From Spirochaetia bacterium (GTDB lineage: Bacteria; Spirochaetota; Leptospiria; Leptospirales; Leptonemataceae): a stretch of DNA of 39,289 nucleotides. The notes under the pieces are model-generated. The model was not told the DNA's origin, did not search any database, and saw only the letters and a list, made by a program, of their open reading frames with translations. This document shows positions 16,246-24,393 of this stretch, one piece after another (the stretch's first letter is position 1; each line of letters starts with the position of its first letter). The stretch is from NCBI GenBank assembly GCA_009885105.1, contig VFLI01000033.1, positions 1 through 39,289 of the forward strand, in the 5' to 3' direction. The translations under genes were made by a program, and so were the position numbers.

Positions 16246-17754
16246 ATGGCTGGTATTTTTCGTAGATCGTTTTTAGGCAAATCTTTGCGCTGGCAGATAG
16301 GGCTTCTCTATACCCTTCTGGCTGTCCTGAATATCATATTCTTTTCTGTGATGATCTTTGAGAACCAGTCAGATCTCCTTCTTGTGAATTTCAGGTATCA
16401 GTCAGAGAGTCTTGTGAATTCTGTAATTTCGGGACTCGAAGGACTGGAATTATCGAAAGATGAAGATGCAAACTATGTCGGATTTCAAAAAGCGATGCAA
16501 TTGAACAATATCACAGCTTTTGTTCTTTTTGACGCTGATGGAGTTGTATGGCACCAGTATCCGGAGGCGGATCGTAAGGGCAGCATAAACGGAGAACTGA
16601 AAAGCAAAGCCGTACAGCTGGGTTCCAGCGCTTCGGTTTTTAAGACAAAATACCTGATCAGTTTCAATGAGCAGGATTATTCTGTGAATTTTACCCTTCC
16701 GCTTCATGCAAAGAACAACATGACGATTTACATGAATACTTCGCTGAGTATGGCGGCGATCCGGGAACGATTGAACAGGCTGTATTATCAGATGGGTATC
16801 GCCGTAGTTTACGGCATTGTATTTCATCTTCTCTTTGCCCTGTTTCTGTTCCGTGTTATATTTACACGTGTGGGTCTCTTAAAAGAAGCCAGCAATCGGA
16901 TGGCAGGGGGCGAACTCGGGGCGCGCGCGGTCTGGGAACAGAGGGGAAATGACGAACTTGATGAACTGGGCAGCGCCTTCAATTTCATGGCCGGAAAAAT
17001 AGAGGATACCGTCGCAACGATTTCCAAATTGAACGAAGAAATTCAGAGTGAACTGAGAATCGGAAAAGAAGTGCAGGAACTATTTCTGCCGCCGCTCACC
17101 AAACTCAAACAGATCAATGCGTCCATTTACTATCGCCCGCTGCGCGAGGTAAGCGGGGACGTCTACGCAGTATATGAATTCCCCGGCGGGCACAGGGCAA
17201 TATTCTTTGCCGACGCGTCCGGTCACGGTGTGTCAGCGGCCCTGATTACAACCATCACGCTGTTGAGTCTGGATGAAGTCCTGAGAAAAACCATCAATCC
17301 GCGGGAGGTGATAACCCGTCTGAATCAGACTCTTTCGGACCGTCTTCAATCGTCTTTTTTCGCCACCGCCTTTTTCCTGCTCGTCGACAATAAGGGGGAT
17401 GCATTTTATTGTAATGCAGGTCACAATCCTCCTCTGTGGATCAGGCCTGGAGGGTCAAACGTTGTGCAATTGGAAAAATCAGGCCCGCCGCTCGGCTTAA
17501 TGGACGGTTTTGAATATCCCGGGAAATATCTCCGTCTGCTGAAGAACGACAGAATTTTTATTTATTCGGACGGTCTCATTGAAACCCGGAATGCGGACGG
17601 CAAGGAATTTACGCTGGAACGGGCCGAGCAGCTGCTGGTGCAGAATCTGCGCCTGCCGGACACAGAATCACTTACGATTTTAAAAAACAATCTTGAGGAG
17701 CACGCCTTCGAATACAAAGACGATGTAAGCGCGATTTTGATGGAGGTTCCGTAA
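16246..17754 (+). CDS. membrane PP2C (SpoIIE/RsbU-type) phosphatase with HAMP
   Basis: This should dephosphorylate a STAS-type anti-anti-sigma protein in response to an external signal. Two membrane helices (QIGLLYTLLAVLNIIFFSV and GIVFHLLFALFLFRVIF) flank a ~120-residue outer sensor region. A HAMP segment (NRMAGGELGARAVWEQ, DELDELGSAFNFM) and the phosphatase follow. Metal-binding residues are in place: EVSGDVYAVYEF, FADASGHGVSAAL, NAGHNPPLW, IYSDGLIETRN and the terminal DDVSAILMEVP. The ATG at 16246 is chosen over an upstream start that would lie inside the M23 gene. The stop and the next start overlap by one base (TAATG). A STAS/HATPase pair lies 2.6 kb downstream. Confidence 0.92.
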   Translation: MAGIFRRSFLGKSLRWQIGLLYTLLAVLNIIFFSVMIFENQSDLLLVNFRYQSESLVNSVISGLEGLELSKDEDANYVGFQKAMQLNNITAFVLFDADGVVWHQYPEADRKGSINGELKSKAVQLGSSASVFKTKYLISFNEQDYSVNFTLPLHAKNNMTIYMNTSLSMAAIRERLNRLYYQMGIAVVYGIVFHLLFALFLFRVIFTRVGLLKEASNRMAGGELGARAVWEQRGNDELDELGSAFNFMAGKIEDTVATISKLNEEIQSELRIGKEVQELFLPPLTKLKQINASIYYRPLREVSGDVYAVYEFPGGHRAIFFADASGHGVSAALITTITLLSLDEVLRKTINPREVITRLNQTLSDRLQSSFFATAFFLLVDNKGDAFYCNAGHNPPLWIRPGGSNVVQLEKSGPPLGLMDGFEYPGKYLRLLKNDRIFIYSDGLIETRNADGKEFTLERAEQLLVQNLRLPDTESLTILKNNLEEHAFEYKDDVSAILMEVP

Positions 17755-19304
17755 TGAACCGTTTTCGATTTGCCGCGCTCATTATAGGTTTATTTGTGCT
17801 TTTCGCGGTCTGCTCGCAGGCCATTGTGCGTGTCAAAATGCTGGAACTCAGGGTTCAACTCGCAAGAGAACAGCTCCTCAACTATGAACTTTCTTCTCGG
17901 ATGCTTCGGGCAAAGTTCCGTCAGCTTCTTCTGCAGCAGGACAACTACGCCACAGAAATAAAGATGAATATTCTCGAATCGAGCGTAATGAATTTCGAGG
18001 GTGTCAACAAACAGCTTCAGCCGTCTTATGTGGAAATTGGAGGTCTGTGGATTGTAAACATTGTCCGGGTTCTATCGCTGAAATCATTTCTGAAACTTCA
18101 GGAGGATCAGGATAAGCTTCTGATACTTCAGTTTGCCTTTTATCTGGAAAGGACTCACCGGTATGACAAGGCCGCCGAGAAATATGGAGAACTTGTAAAA
18201 ATCGGCTCTCTTTCCCCTGAAGATAATGGATTTGTGCTCCTTCATTACGGTTACTGTCTGGGACTGACAGGCAAAGCAAAGGATGCCCTGGTTCAGCTCC
18301 GCCAGGTCGAATCTCAATATCCGGGCACTCATTATGCGGAGAATGCCATCATCCTGATCGGTATCCTGCTGGAAAGCGAGAAGAGAGCAGGCGAAATCAA
18401 CGCCAGCAACCTTTCGGATGCAGAGAGAGGGGTTGCCTTCTATAATGCCGGACTGTACGCGGAAGCAATCGATCGTTTGACCGTTGCTCAGGATCTTGTT
18501 CCCTTTCAGAACTATGCTCTCGGCAGAAGCTTTGAAGAAACCGGGCAGACCCCGCGGGCGATAGCCGTTTACCAGAATATCCTGGCTCAGGCAGGGGATG
18601 AAGAAACTAAAATCAAAGCCAACAGACGGCTCCTCATGATTGGCAGTTTTTATGGCGGCGGATCAGCGGTGACGAAACAGGCTGAACAGAAAGCGGCAGA
18701 ACTCGGAGATACAAAAGTCGCAGAGGAAGTAAGGGAAGGCGTTGCGGTTCAGCTGAAGCCGGTCGTTGTTGAAATGATACAGCAGGGAAGAGTATCCACG
18801 AACGTGGATACCGCAGTCGTGGAGCAGCTGGCCAGTCTGAGCAAAGATCTTGAGGAGACACTTTCAGTGGAAGAGAGAACTGTTGTGCCGATACCGGAAA
18901 AGCCGCCCGAGAGACCGCCGGAGATCATACCAGAAATTATTCCGGAAATAAAGCCGGAAGTGAAACCAGAAGTCAAACCGGTCGTCGAACAGGTTGCCTC
19001 GGATGTTCGATTGACTTTAATAGACGGCAGAACTGTTTACGGTGACACAATTCAAGTTTCCGAAACCGTGGTCACAGTTACGAACGGAAAATTCAGTTTG
19101 AATGTCCCTTTCAGTATGGTTGGCAAAATACATCCGGCCACCGAGTCGGAGAAGCACTTTGTCCTGATCGACGATATTGATGGAACAAAGAAAAAGGGAA
19201 GATCGCTTGTCTTTGAGACCGGCAAAATCAGCCTGATTACAGACAGTGAACCGGAAGAAATTTCCGTCCAATCCATTAAGGGAGTAACGGCAGTGCAGGA
19301 ATGA
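17754..19304 (+). CDS. TPR protein with Pro-Glu linker and SH3-like C-terminal domain
   Basis: Three parts are visible. First, an N-terminal membrane anchor or signal (FAALIIGLFVLFAVCSQAIV) and a coiled-coil stretch. Second, TPR-like helical pairs from about residue 120 to 300 (LERTHRYDKAAEKYGELV, ALVQLRQVESQYPGTHYAENA, RAIAVYQNILAQAGDEE). Third, a Pro/Glu/Lys linker of repeated PExxP units leading to the SH3-like segment VRLTLIDGRTVYGDTIQV. It is likely a periplasmic scaffold, as the extended Pro-rich linker is typical of proteins that span an envelope gap. Its ATG overlaps the phosphatase stop by 1 bp, so translation is probably coupled. No exact family recognised. Confidence 0.8.
   Translation: MNRFRFAALIIGLFVLFAVCSQAIVRVKMLELRVQLAREQLLNYELSSRMLRAKFRQLLLQQDNYATEIKMNILESSVMNFEGVNKQLQPSYVEIGGLWIVNIVRVLSLKSFLKLQEDQDKLLILQFAFYLERTHRYDKAAEKYGELVKIGSLSPEDNGFVLLHYGYCLGLTGKAKDALVQLRQVESQYPGTHYAENAIILIGILLESEKRAGEINASNLSDAERGVAFYNAGLYAEAIDRLTVAQDLVPFQNYALGRSFEETGQTPRAIAVYQNILAQAGDEETKIKANRRLLMIGSFYGGGSAVTKQAEQKAAELGDTKVAEEVREGVAVQLKPVVVEMIQQGRVSTNVDTAVVEQLASLSKDLEETLSVEERTVVPIPEKPPERPPEIIPEIIPEIKPEVKPEVKPVVEQVASDVRLTLIDGRTVYGDTIQVSETVVTVTNGKFSLNVPFSMVGKIHPATESEKHFVLIDDIDGTKKKGRSLVFETGKISLITDSEPEEISVQSIKGVTAVQE
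18903..18981 (+). repeat. Pro-Glu-(Ile/Val)-(Ile/Lys) coding repeat
   Basis: This encodes a run of four-residue PEII, PEIK and PEVK units inside the TPR protein. PExK-type tracts are stiff and extended, as in TonB-like linkers. The short repeat could change length by slippage while keeping frame in 12-bp steps. Confidence 0.7.
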
Positions 19305-19318
19305 GCCGTTGAATACCG

Positions 19319-20365
19319 GTGCTGGATATTATAAGAAATAGAATAAATATTTTTAAGGATATTTTTAATATTCCACTGCCTTGCGCCAGGCTGTTATTGT
19401 CCGGTATGGTTTTGCTGTCTGTTTTTGCCGCTCCTCTGAAGGCAGATATCATTTATTTCCGCGATGGAACAAATATGGAGGGTCTTTTCGTAACGATTGA
19501 TCAGGGCATACTGATTTTCAGAACTCTTGAAGAAGAAAAACAATTCCCATTCAGTGAAATCACAAAAATTGAAGTCGGCTATACCGGTGTTCCTTTATGC
19601 TATACCACGCGAGAACTTTCGCATGAAAAAACCTGCCCGGGCAGACTCCACAGACTGGAAAACGGGCAGATGATCATCGCCTCTGGGATTGGATTTCTTG
19701 AAAGGAGCGAAGTATCTCTTGACGATATTATTTTTCTGGAATTCAGGAAATCAAAAGACGATCAGAAAATGCTGCCGCATCTTTCGCCTGGAATCAAACT
19801 CACCATTGAGCGTGCTGACGGCTCGCTGGCAACGGGCGTAATTGCCTCTGTCAGTTCAGAGACTCTTGAACTCCAGAAGAGTAACGGCGATATTCTGAGT
19901 TTCAGAGAAGAAGACTTGGCAGGAGCACGATATGTCTCGCCAGTGGAGAGACTGGATCAGGGATTTCGTTTCGTATATCTGTTCCCCGGCTGGCATCAAA
20001 TTCAGAGAGGAAATTTCTGGGGCGGAATGACGATAATTGGCGGTTTCGGCATGTTCGCCGCGGCAGGAGCAGCAGAGTATTCCGCAGCAAGAAAAGTGAA
20101 TTCCAATGCTTCATCGGATATTACTTTCCTTCTGTTCAATACACATTCATATTACGATGAGTTTGCAAAGCACCAGAACAATCAGAGATACATCGGCGCG
20201 GCCGCCGGTCTTCTTTACCTGTTTCATTTGTTTGACGTCTTTCGCTGGGCGCCTTCACCCGGTTTCTTTACCGCTCAGGTGAATTATACATACTCGGTGG
20301 CGGGTTCTGAATTCACGCGTTCCCGGGAAGGGATTCATCAGATTGGATTTGTAATCACTTTTTAG
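19319..20365 (+). CDS. SH3-like domain membrane protein, function unknown
   Basis: The N-terminus carries a signal-like segment (LLLSGMVLLSVFAAPLKAD). Two SH3-like segments follow: IIYFRDGTNMEGLFVTID and IKLTIERADGSLATGVIASV. The C-terminal third has LFPGWHQIQRGNFWGGM and hydrophobic stretches of the kind seen in DUF5683-like envelope proteins, and the protein ends in Phe (IGFVITF), a common outer-membrane protein ending. The start is GTG at 19319, 14 bp after the TPR gene, with no clear ribosome site. It is the last gene of the plus-strand cluster and ends 4 bp into the convergent STAS gene. Location and role are inference. Confidence 0.7.
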   Translation: MLDIIRNRINIFKDIFNIPLPCARLLLSGMVLLSVFAAPLKADIIYFRDGTNMEGLFVTIDQGILIFRTLEEEKQFPFSEITKIEVGYTGVPLCYTTRELSHEKTCPGRLHRLENGQMIIASGIGFLERSEVSLDDIIFLEFRKSKDDQKMLPHLSPGIKLTIERADGSLATGVIASVSSETLELQKSNGDILSFREEDLAGARYVSPVERLDQGFRFVYLFPGWHQIQRGNFWGGMTIIGGFGMFAAAGAAEYSAARKVNSNASSDITFLLFNTHSYYDEFAKHQNNQRYIGAAAGLLYLFHLFDVFRWAPSPGFFTAQVNYTYSVAGSEFTRSREGIHQIGFVITF

Positions 20366-20685
20366 ATCAGTTTTTCTTCCGATTCCAGAATATTAAAAAA
20401 TTTATCGAGAGCCGCAAGTTTCAGAACATTCATCACGTCCTTATTTATATTGATAATCGCGAATTTTCCAGTCTGAGATTTCATTTTCTTCTGAAGACTG
20501 GCCATCAGGGCAATACCGGATGAGTCCATATAATTGAGGTTGGTCATATCAATAACCAGCGAGGTGACCGTTTCTCCAACCATAGTCAAAATTTCAGCCT
20601 TCAACTTACCGACATTGTACAGGTCGACTTCGCCTTCAATGGCGACGATCTTGTGCGCTCCCTTTTCTCTAATCGTTATCTCCAT
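20362..20685 (-). CDS. STAS-domain anti-anti-sigma factor
   Basis: A single STAS domain of 107 residues, the usual size of SpoIIAA/RsbV. The phosphorylation motif NLNYMDSSGIALM is intact, with S56 in the place of the Ser that SpoIIAB-type kinases phosphorylate. The unphosphorylated form normally binds the kinase/anti-sigma and frees its target. A GAGGA ribosome site lies 6 bp before the ATG. It follows the HATPase-like gene by 14 bp, which is typical of a co-transcribed pair. Target (sigma factor or other effector) not in window. Confidence 0.92.
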   Translation of the reverse strand: MEITIREKGAHKIVAIEGEVDLYNVGKLKAEILTMVGETVTSLVIDMTNLNYMDSSGIALMASLQKKMKSQTGKFAIININKDVMNVLKLAALDKFFNILESEEKLI

Positions 20686-20699
20686 ATCTGTCCTCGCTG

Positions 20700-21365
20700 T
20701 TATTGATTTTCCTGATCCAGCAACTTTTGAGCAATAGATCCCAGGAGAGCCCTTGGTATTTTAATACTGGCTATCGTTTGCTCTTTTCTTACATATATTT
20801 TAAGGCAATTATCCGGCGCACCCAGATTTCTTAAAGTCATAACGACTAAATAGATGCCAAGGCCGCCGCCCTCTTTATGATTTTCATCAGCTTCATCAGA
20901 GGAATCCAATATTGAGGTTTCCTCTGAAAATTTGACCCTCTGAATAGATTTAATAATCCTATCCAGCTCCACCTCGCTGGGTGTTCCGACATTCACGGCT
21001 GTCATTTTGATATATCCATCGGTTGCGCGAAGTCTCAGGTCGGCTCCCATATTGCTGTCCCTGGCCATTCTGGCAAAATTGTCCGTATGGTGCAATTCAA
21101 TTTCACTGCGAAACATACTGAGCCAGTCCTCATAAGAACTTTCGCCAAGGCCTATTTCCTCAATAAAATGGGCGAAAAATAATTTTTTATAGACCGCTTT
21201 CAGGGCATTCACGGCTATTTCATGCATCATGGAGTGAAAAGGACCGATAAGACCGGGATAGCCCAGATGGTTCAGAAAATCCTTAACAGCGTCCATAAGT
21301 TCCGAATGGCCATTCTTAAAAAGGTCGTAAAGTCGTATTTTGACTGAATAATTTTCTCTGTACAT
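20700..21365 (-). CDS. HATPase-like protein, putative anti-sigma/STAS kinase
   Basis: A protein of about 220 residues with parts of the GHKL ATPase fold. It has an N box MMHEIAVNALKA (N53, with E49) and a G2-like loop KEGGGLGIYLVVMTL. The G1 box, usually DxGxG, appears as VNVGTP with Asn for Asp, so ATP binding may be altered. It is longer than SpoIIAB/RsbW (~145 residues) owing to an N-terminal region and inserts. The reading frame opens with TTG at 21368 followed at once by ATG at 21365, which I take as the start. It lies directly upstream of the STAS gene, which supports a kinase or binding partner role. Confidence 0.75.
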   Translation of the reverse strand: MYRENYSVKIRLYDLFKNGHSELMDAVKDFLNHLGYPGLIGPFHSMMHEIAVNALKAVYKKLFFAHFIEEIGLGESSYEDWLSMFRSEIELHHTDNFARMARDSNMGADLRLRATDGYIKMTAVNVGTPSEVELDRIIKSIQRVKFSEETSILDSSDEADENHKEGGGLGIYLVVMTLRNLGAPDNCLKIYVRKEQTIASIKIPRALLGSIAQKLLDQENQ

Positions 21366-21392
21366 CAAGTTCTTGTCACGATCCTGTTCTAA

Positions 21393-21421
21393 AGTATATA
21401 AAGTAAATTCGAAAATATTAA
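21393..21421 (-). promoter_or_regulatory. candidate promoter for the HATPase-STAS pair
   Basis: On the minus strand TTAATA (21416-21421) and TATACT (21393-21398) are 17 bp apart. The -10 is good and the -35 weak. The segment is very AT-rich and lies about 30 bp before the ATG. Confidence 0.35.
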
Positions 21422-21533
21422 AAATAAGTTTTTTTTGTTCCGATAGTCGATGGCTTTATCCCAATTTCAACAGGATGGTCGCAGCCTTTACTTTTCTACT
21501 CATAGACTGTCAGGTTACTGGTCATGAGCTGCC

Positions 21534-21547
21534 GTTTCAACTGAAAC
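21534..21547. promoter_or_regulatory. short palindrome, possible operator
   Basis: GTTTCA and TGAAAC form a perfect inverted repeat with a 2-bp centre. It sits in the 242-bp spacer between the HATPase-like start and the stop of the upstream membrane gene. The loop is too short for a terminator. A regulator site is only a guess. Confidence 0.2.
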
Positions 21548-21606
21548 CCGGGTCGTCCTGGAGTTTTTTCTTTCCTTTCCTTTCCTGGCCGATCCCTCAG
21601 GCTCGT

Positions 21607-22041
21607 CTACCCGCAGAAAAATCCAGATATAGGAAGAACCATGCAGTGTCCGAGCTTCGCTGTCCAAATTGAAAGAAATACCATTCCAATTTGGAGAAGA
21701 AAAAGGGATGCCTGCAAAATTTCTGTTTTCTGCTTCTTTACGTTGACTACGGATGCCAGCAACACCGCCAGGGATCCATTGAAAAGATACCCGGCAAGAG
21801 ACCGGTGATTCTCCACTTTCTGGGATTCCAGCCTCTCCCTTTGATTGAGCGCGTCACGTTCACCCAGGCTAAGCGTTGCATAAAGGACCGAGATGCACAA
21901 CAGATTCCAGATAAAATTGAACAGATGCAGATTTTTACTGTATCCCTGCCTCCGGCAGATATACCATACCGTGAGTGTTAGAACTGGAGAAAAAAATATC
22001 AGGGCTATCGGCAGGTGCACTGCGGCTGGATGCAGAATCAT
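21607..22041 (-). CDS. DUF2231-like membrane protein
   Basis: A 144-residue protein with four hydrophobic helices. The opening HPAAVHLPIALIFFSPVL and the polar segment GERDALNQRERLESQK with ENHRSLAGYLF fit the DUF2231 pattern, in which a conserved HPxxVHxPI motif starts helix one. Some family members are linked to haem or redox membrane chemistry, but nothing here shows that. It lies on the same strand as the HATPase/STAS pair, 242 bp upstream, so co-transcription is doubtful. Start is ATG at 22041. Function unknown. Confidence 0.65.
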   Translation of the reverse strand: MILHPAAVHLPIALIFFSPVLTLTVWYICRRQGYSKNLHLFNFIWNLLCISVLYATLSLGERDALNQRERLESQKVENHRSLAGYLFNGSLAVLLASVVNVKKQKTEILQASLFLLQIGMVFLSIWTAKLGHCMVLPISGFFCG

Positions 22042-22130
22042 ACGGCTCAGTTTTCCATATTCTTTCGATTGTCAAATTCTTTAAGAATTTACCTGGCTGA
22101 TCTTCAGCAGTAAAGTTAAACAGTTTTCGG

Positions 22131-22159
22131 TTGACACCGCTTTACTCTCCAGTTATTTG
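22131..22159 (+). promoter_or_regulatory. sigma-70-type promoter before the HEAT gene
   Basis: A perfect -35 TTGACA (22131-22136) is followed after 17 bp by TATTTG (22154-22159). The expected transcription start is 22165-22167, right at the ATG 22167. No ribosome site exists, only a T run. The message may therefore be leaderless. Confidence 0.55.
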
Positions 22160-22166
22160 TTTTTTT

Positions 22167-22637
22167 ATGAAGTTCACACGTCCCTGTATCGCACTATGCA
22201 CTGCCATCTTTCTATTCTCCGGATTGCCGTTGTTTGCCCAGAAAACAACGGATCAATACATTGCTGATCTGCAGTCGGAAGAGAGCGCAGTTCAAATTGA
22301 ATCCTGTCGTAAGCTCGGAGAGAAAAAAGAAGAAAAAGCAGTAGGAGAGCTGGTAAAACTGGCTCAGAGCAGCAAAGACCGCGGTGTTGTCTTCCAGGCA
22401 GTCACGGCGCTCGGTCAGATCGGAAAAGCAGGTGTGTCAACGGATGCCCTGCTGGATATTGGCAGAAAGTCGGCCATGTCGGAGGTGCAGTATGCAGCGC
22501 TGCTCGGTCTGGTCAATCTGCGGGATGAGAAGAAAGCAGGGGATATCTCATCTCTTTGCCAGTGGATACAGGAGAATTCCACTGATGATGTTTTAAAGGA
22601 TCTCGCAGTGAAGGTGGCCCAGATCATTAAAAAGTAA
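22167..22637 (+). CDS. exported HEAT-repeat protein
   Basis: From ATG 22167 a clear signal peptide (CIALCTAIFLFSGLPLFAQ) precedes about 130 residues of HEAT-like helical pairs: ESCRKLGEKKEEKAVGELV, RGVVFQAVTALGQIGKAG and SEVQYAALLGLVNLRDEKK. It is likely a small periplasmic scaffold. The upstream GTP/TTG-type extension to 22131 would overlap the promoter and is rejected. The stop TAA shares a base with the ATG of the MoeB-like gene (TAATG), so the two are translationally coupled although their functions look unrelated. Confidence 0.8.
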   Translation: MKFTRPCIALCTAIFLFSGLPLFAQKTTDQYIADLQSEESAVQIESCRKLGEKKEEKAVGELVKLAQSSKDRGVVFQAVTALGQIGKAGVSTDALLDIGRKSAMSEVQYAALLGLVNLRDEKKAGDISSLCQWIQENSTDDVLKDLAVKVAQIIKK

Positions 22638-23476
22638 TGCTTTCGTCTGACGAGCTGATCCGCTACTCACGTCATATTCTTCTGCCGGAAATCCGTCAAA
22701 CCGGCCAGGAAAATTTAAAGAATTCCAGGGTATTTGTGGCAGGAGCCGGCGGACTCGGAAGTCCGGTTTTGACATATCTGGCCGCCGCGGGAGTCGGTAA
22801 GATCGTATTCATTGACAGCGATGTGGTGGATCTTTCGAATCTGCAGCGCCAGACTTTATTTTCAACCAGTGACATTGGAAAAGATAAAGCGACCTGCGCG
22901 GCGCAGAGACTTTCTGCTATAAACGGAGATATTGAAATTCAGGCGATCAAAGATCGCCTGACCGGCGCAAACATACTGGGTTACATCAAAGGCTCCGATC
23001 TTGTCCTGGAAACGTCTGACAATTTTCCCACAAAATTTCTGGTTAACGACGCCTGTTTTTTTTCCGGAATTCCTTTTATCACAGCGGGCATACTTCGCTT
23101 TGAAGGGCAGGTGTTCGCAGTTCGCCCTGGAGAGACCGCCTGCTATCGCTGCCTGTTTCATTCTCCACCGCCGGCGGGCTCGGTTCCAAATTGTTCGGAT
23201 GCCGGAGTTCTTGGATCGCTTGCGGGAATCGTTGGATCGATCCAGGCAACAGAAGCATTGAAAATACTGTCGCGAGCCGGTGAGTCTCTTTTCGGCGGGA
23301 TGATTTCGATCAATGCGCTGAAGAGCGAATTTCGCCGCATTGCAATTCCAAGAAATCCATCATGCCCGATCTGTTCCGGAGAGGCCGTGATACACCAGAT
23401 TCTGGATGAAAATGAAATTGTCTGTGAAACGCTGCCCGCGGGATCCAGGCAGTCAGATGTTTTCAGGCAGCAATAG
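22637..23476 (+). CDS. moeB: MoeB/ThiF-type E1 adenylyltransferase
   Basis: This enzyme adenylates the C-terminus of a small sulfur-carrier protein (MoaD or ThiS). RYSRHILLPEI at the N-terminus, the nucleotide loop GAGGLGSP (36-43), IDSDVVDLSNLQRQ and LETSDNFPTKFLVND are all typical. Zinc cysteines are C169/C172 (CYRC) and C243/C246 (CPIC), and the Cys at 186 (NCSDAGVLG) fits the catalytic site. At 279 residues it is slightly longer than E. coli MoeB and has no rhodanese domain. MoeB and ThiF cannot be separated without their partners, which are not in the window. The 3' end overlaps the convergent nitrilase gene by 24 bp. Confidence 0.9.
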   Translation: MLSSDELIRYSRHILLPEIRQTGQENLKNSRVFVAGAGGLGSPVLTYLAAAGVGKIVFIDSDVVDLSNLQRQTLFSTSDIGKDKATCAAQRLSAINGDIEIQAIKDRLTGANILGYIKGSDLVLETSDNFPTKFLVNDACFFSGIPFITAGILRFEGQVFAVRPGETACYRCLFHSPPPAGSVPNCSDAGVLGSLAGIVGSIQATEALKILSRAGESLFGGMISINALKSEFRRIAIPRNPSCPICSGEAVIHQILDENEIVCETLPAGSRQSDVFRQQ

Positions 23477-24286
23477 ATTTACCGTCGCATCTGACAATAC
23501 AGGAAAATCAATTCGCCACTGCCTGGTATCATTCAGGTCTATTTCTACATCGAGTTGCTCTTCTGAATCAACAGATGCCCGAGCAAGTAATCTGCCCCGG
23601 GAGTCATACACAGCGCTTGTGCCGCAGAGGTTTATGTTTCCACAGATACCTGTTCCGTTGCAGAGAATCAACGGAGTCTGATTCTCCACTGCCCGTGCCT
23701 GCGAAAGTATGGAAAGATGTTCCGCCCGCTCCACAGGCCACATCGACGGCAGGACAAAAATATCAACTCCCTCGTTGATGGCGAGATGACGGAACAGCTC
23801 CGGAAATCGCAGATCATAGCATGTGGCCAGTCCCAGCCGGACGATTTGATCCTCTGTTTGAAGCTGCCCTGCCACGGTTTTTACTCCGGCCTTCAGGAAC
23901 CGATCTTCGTGCAGAACACCGATCAAATGGATTTTATCATAAATGGCGATAATTTCCCCGGTCGCGCCAATGAAATGGCTGCGATTCACAAAATCTTTTC
24001 CCTCTCGAATGATGAGCGGCAGAACAACTGATTTTCCGACGCTTTTCGCCATCAAACAGGCCCGGGATAGAAGAATATCATTGATTCCGGCTATTTCGAC
24101 TATTCTGGGGTAATTGAATCCGCTGCTCGCAGCTTCGGGAAAAACAATCAGATCTGCATTCGCAGAAGCAATAATTTTCAGTATTTTCTCACAATTGGCG
24201 TTAAAATTTTCAGAATCCACGAAAATCTGACAAACAGAGACTCGGAATTGAGAATTTTGCTTGTTTTTATTAAAAATATTTGCCAC
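23453..24286 (-). CDS. carbon-nitrogen hydrolase (nitrilase superfamily)
   Basis: An amidase-type member of the nitrilase superfamily, 277 residues. The catalytic triad is present: E51 in VFPEAASSG, K118 in YDKIHL and C156 in LATCYDLRFPELF. The second general-acid Glu region (RFPELF) fits omega-amidase/NIT2-like enzymes, but the exact substrate is open. The start is GTG at 24286; the first ~14 residues before FRVSVCQ look like a tail outside the fold. It is convergent with the MoeB-like gene and divergent from the zinc-ribbon gene. Cytoplasmic. Confidence 0.92.
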   Translation of the reverse strand: MANIFNKNKQNSQFRVSVCQIFVDSENFNANCEKILKIIASANADLIVFPEAASSGFNYPRIVEIAGINDILLSRACLMAKSVGKSVVLPLIIREGKDFVNRSHFIGATGEIIAIYDKIHLIGVLHEDRFLKAGVKTVAGQLQTEDQIVRLGLATCYDLRFPELFRHLAINEGVDIFVLPSMWPVERAEHLSILSQARAVENQTPLILCNGTGICGNINLCGTSAVYDSRGRLLARASVDSEEQLDVEIDLNDTRQWRIDFPVLSDATVNLLLPENI

Positions 24287-24393
24287 TCTGACGACCGATT
24301 GTGGACCGGTTTAAAAACGCTGTATTTGACCGGACTAGATAGTCGACACGATCCGAATTGAGGCCGGAAAAATCAAGTAAAACGGGACAGAGT

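Noticed and set aside
18004..18332. Minus-strand frames inside the TPR gene
   Set aside because: No conserved motif, and they oppose a gene with a coherent signal-TPR-linker layout.
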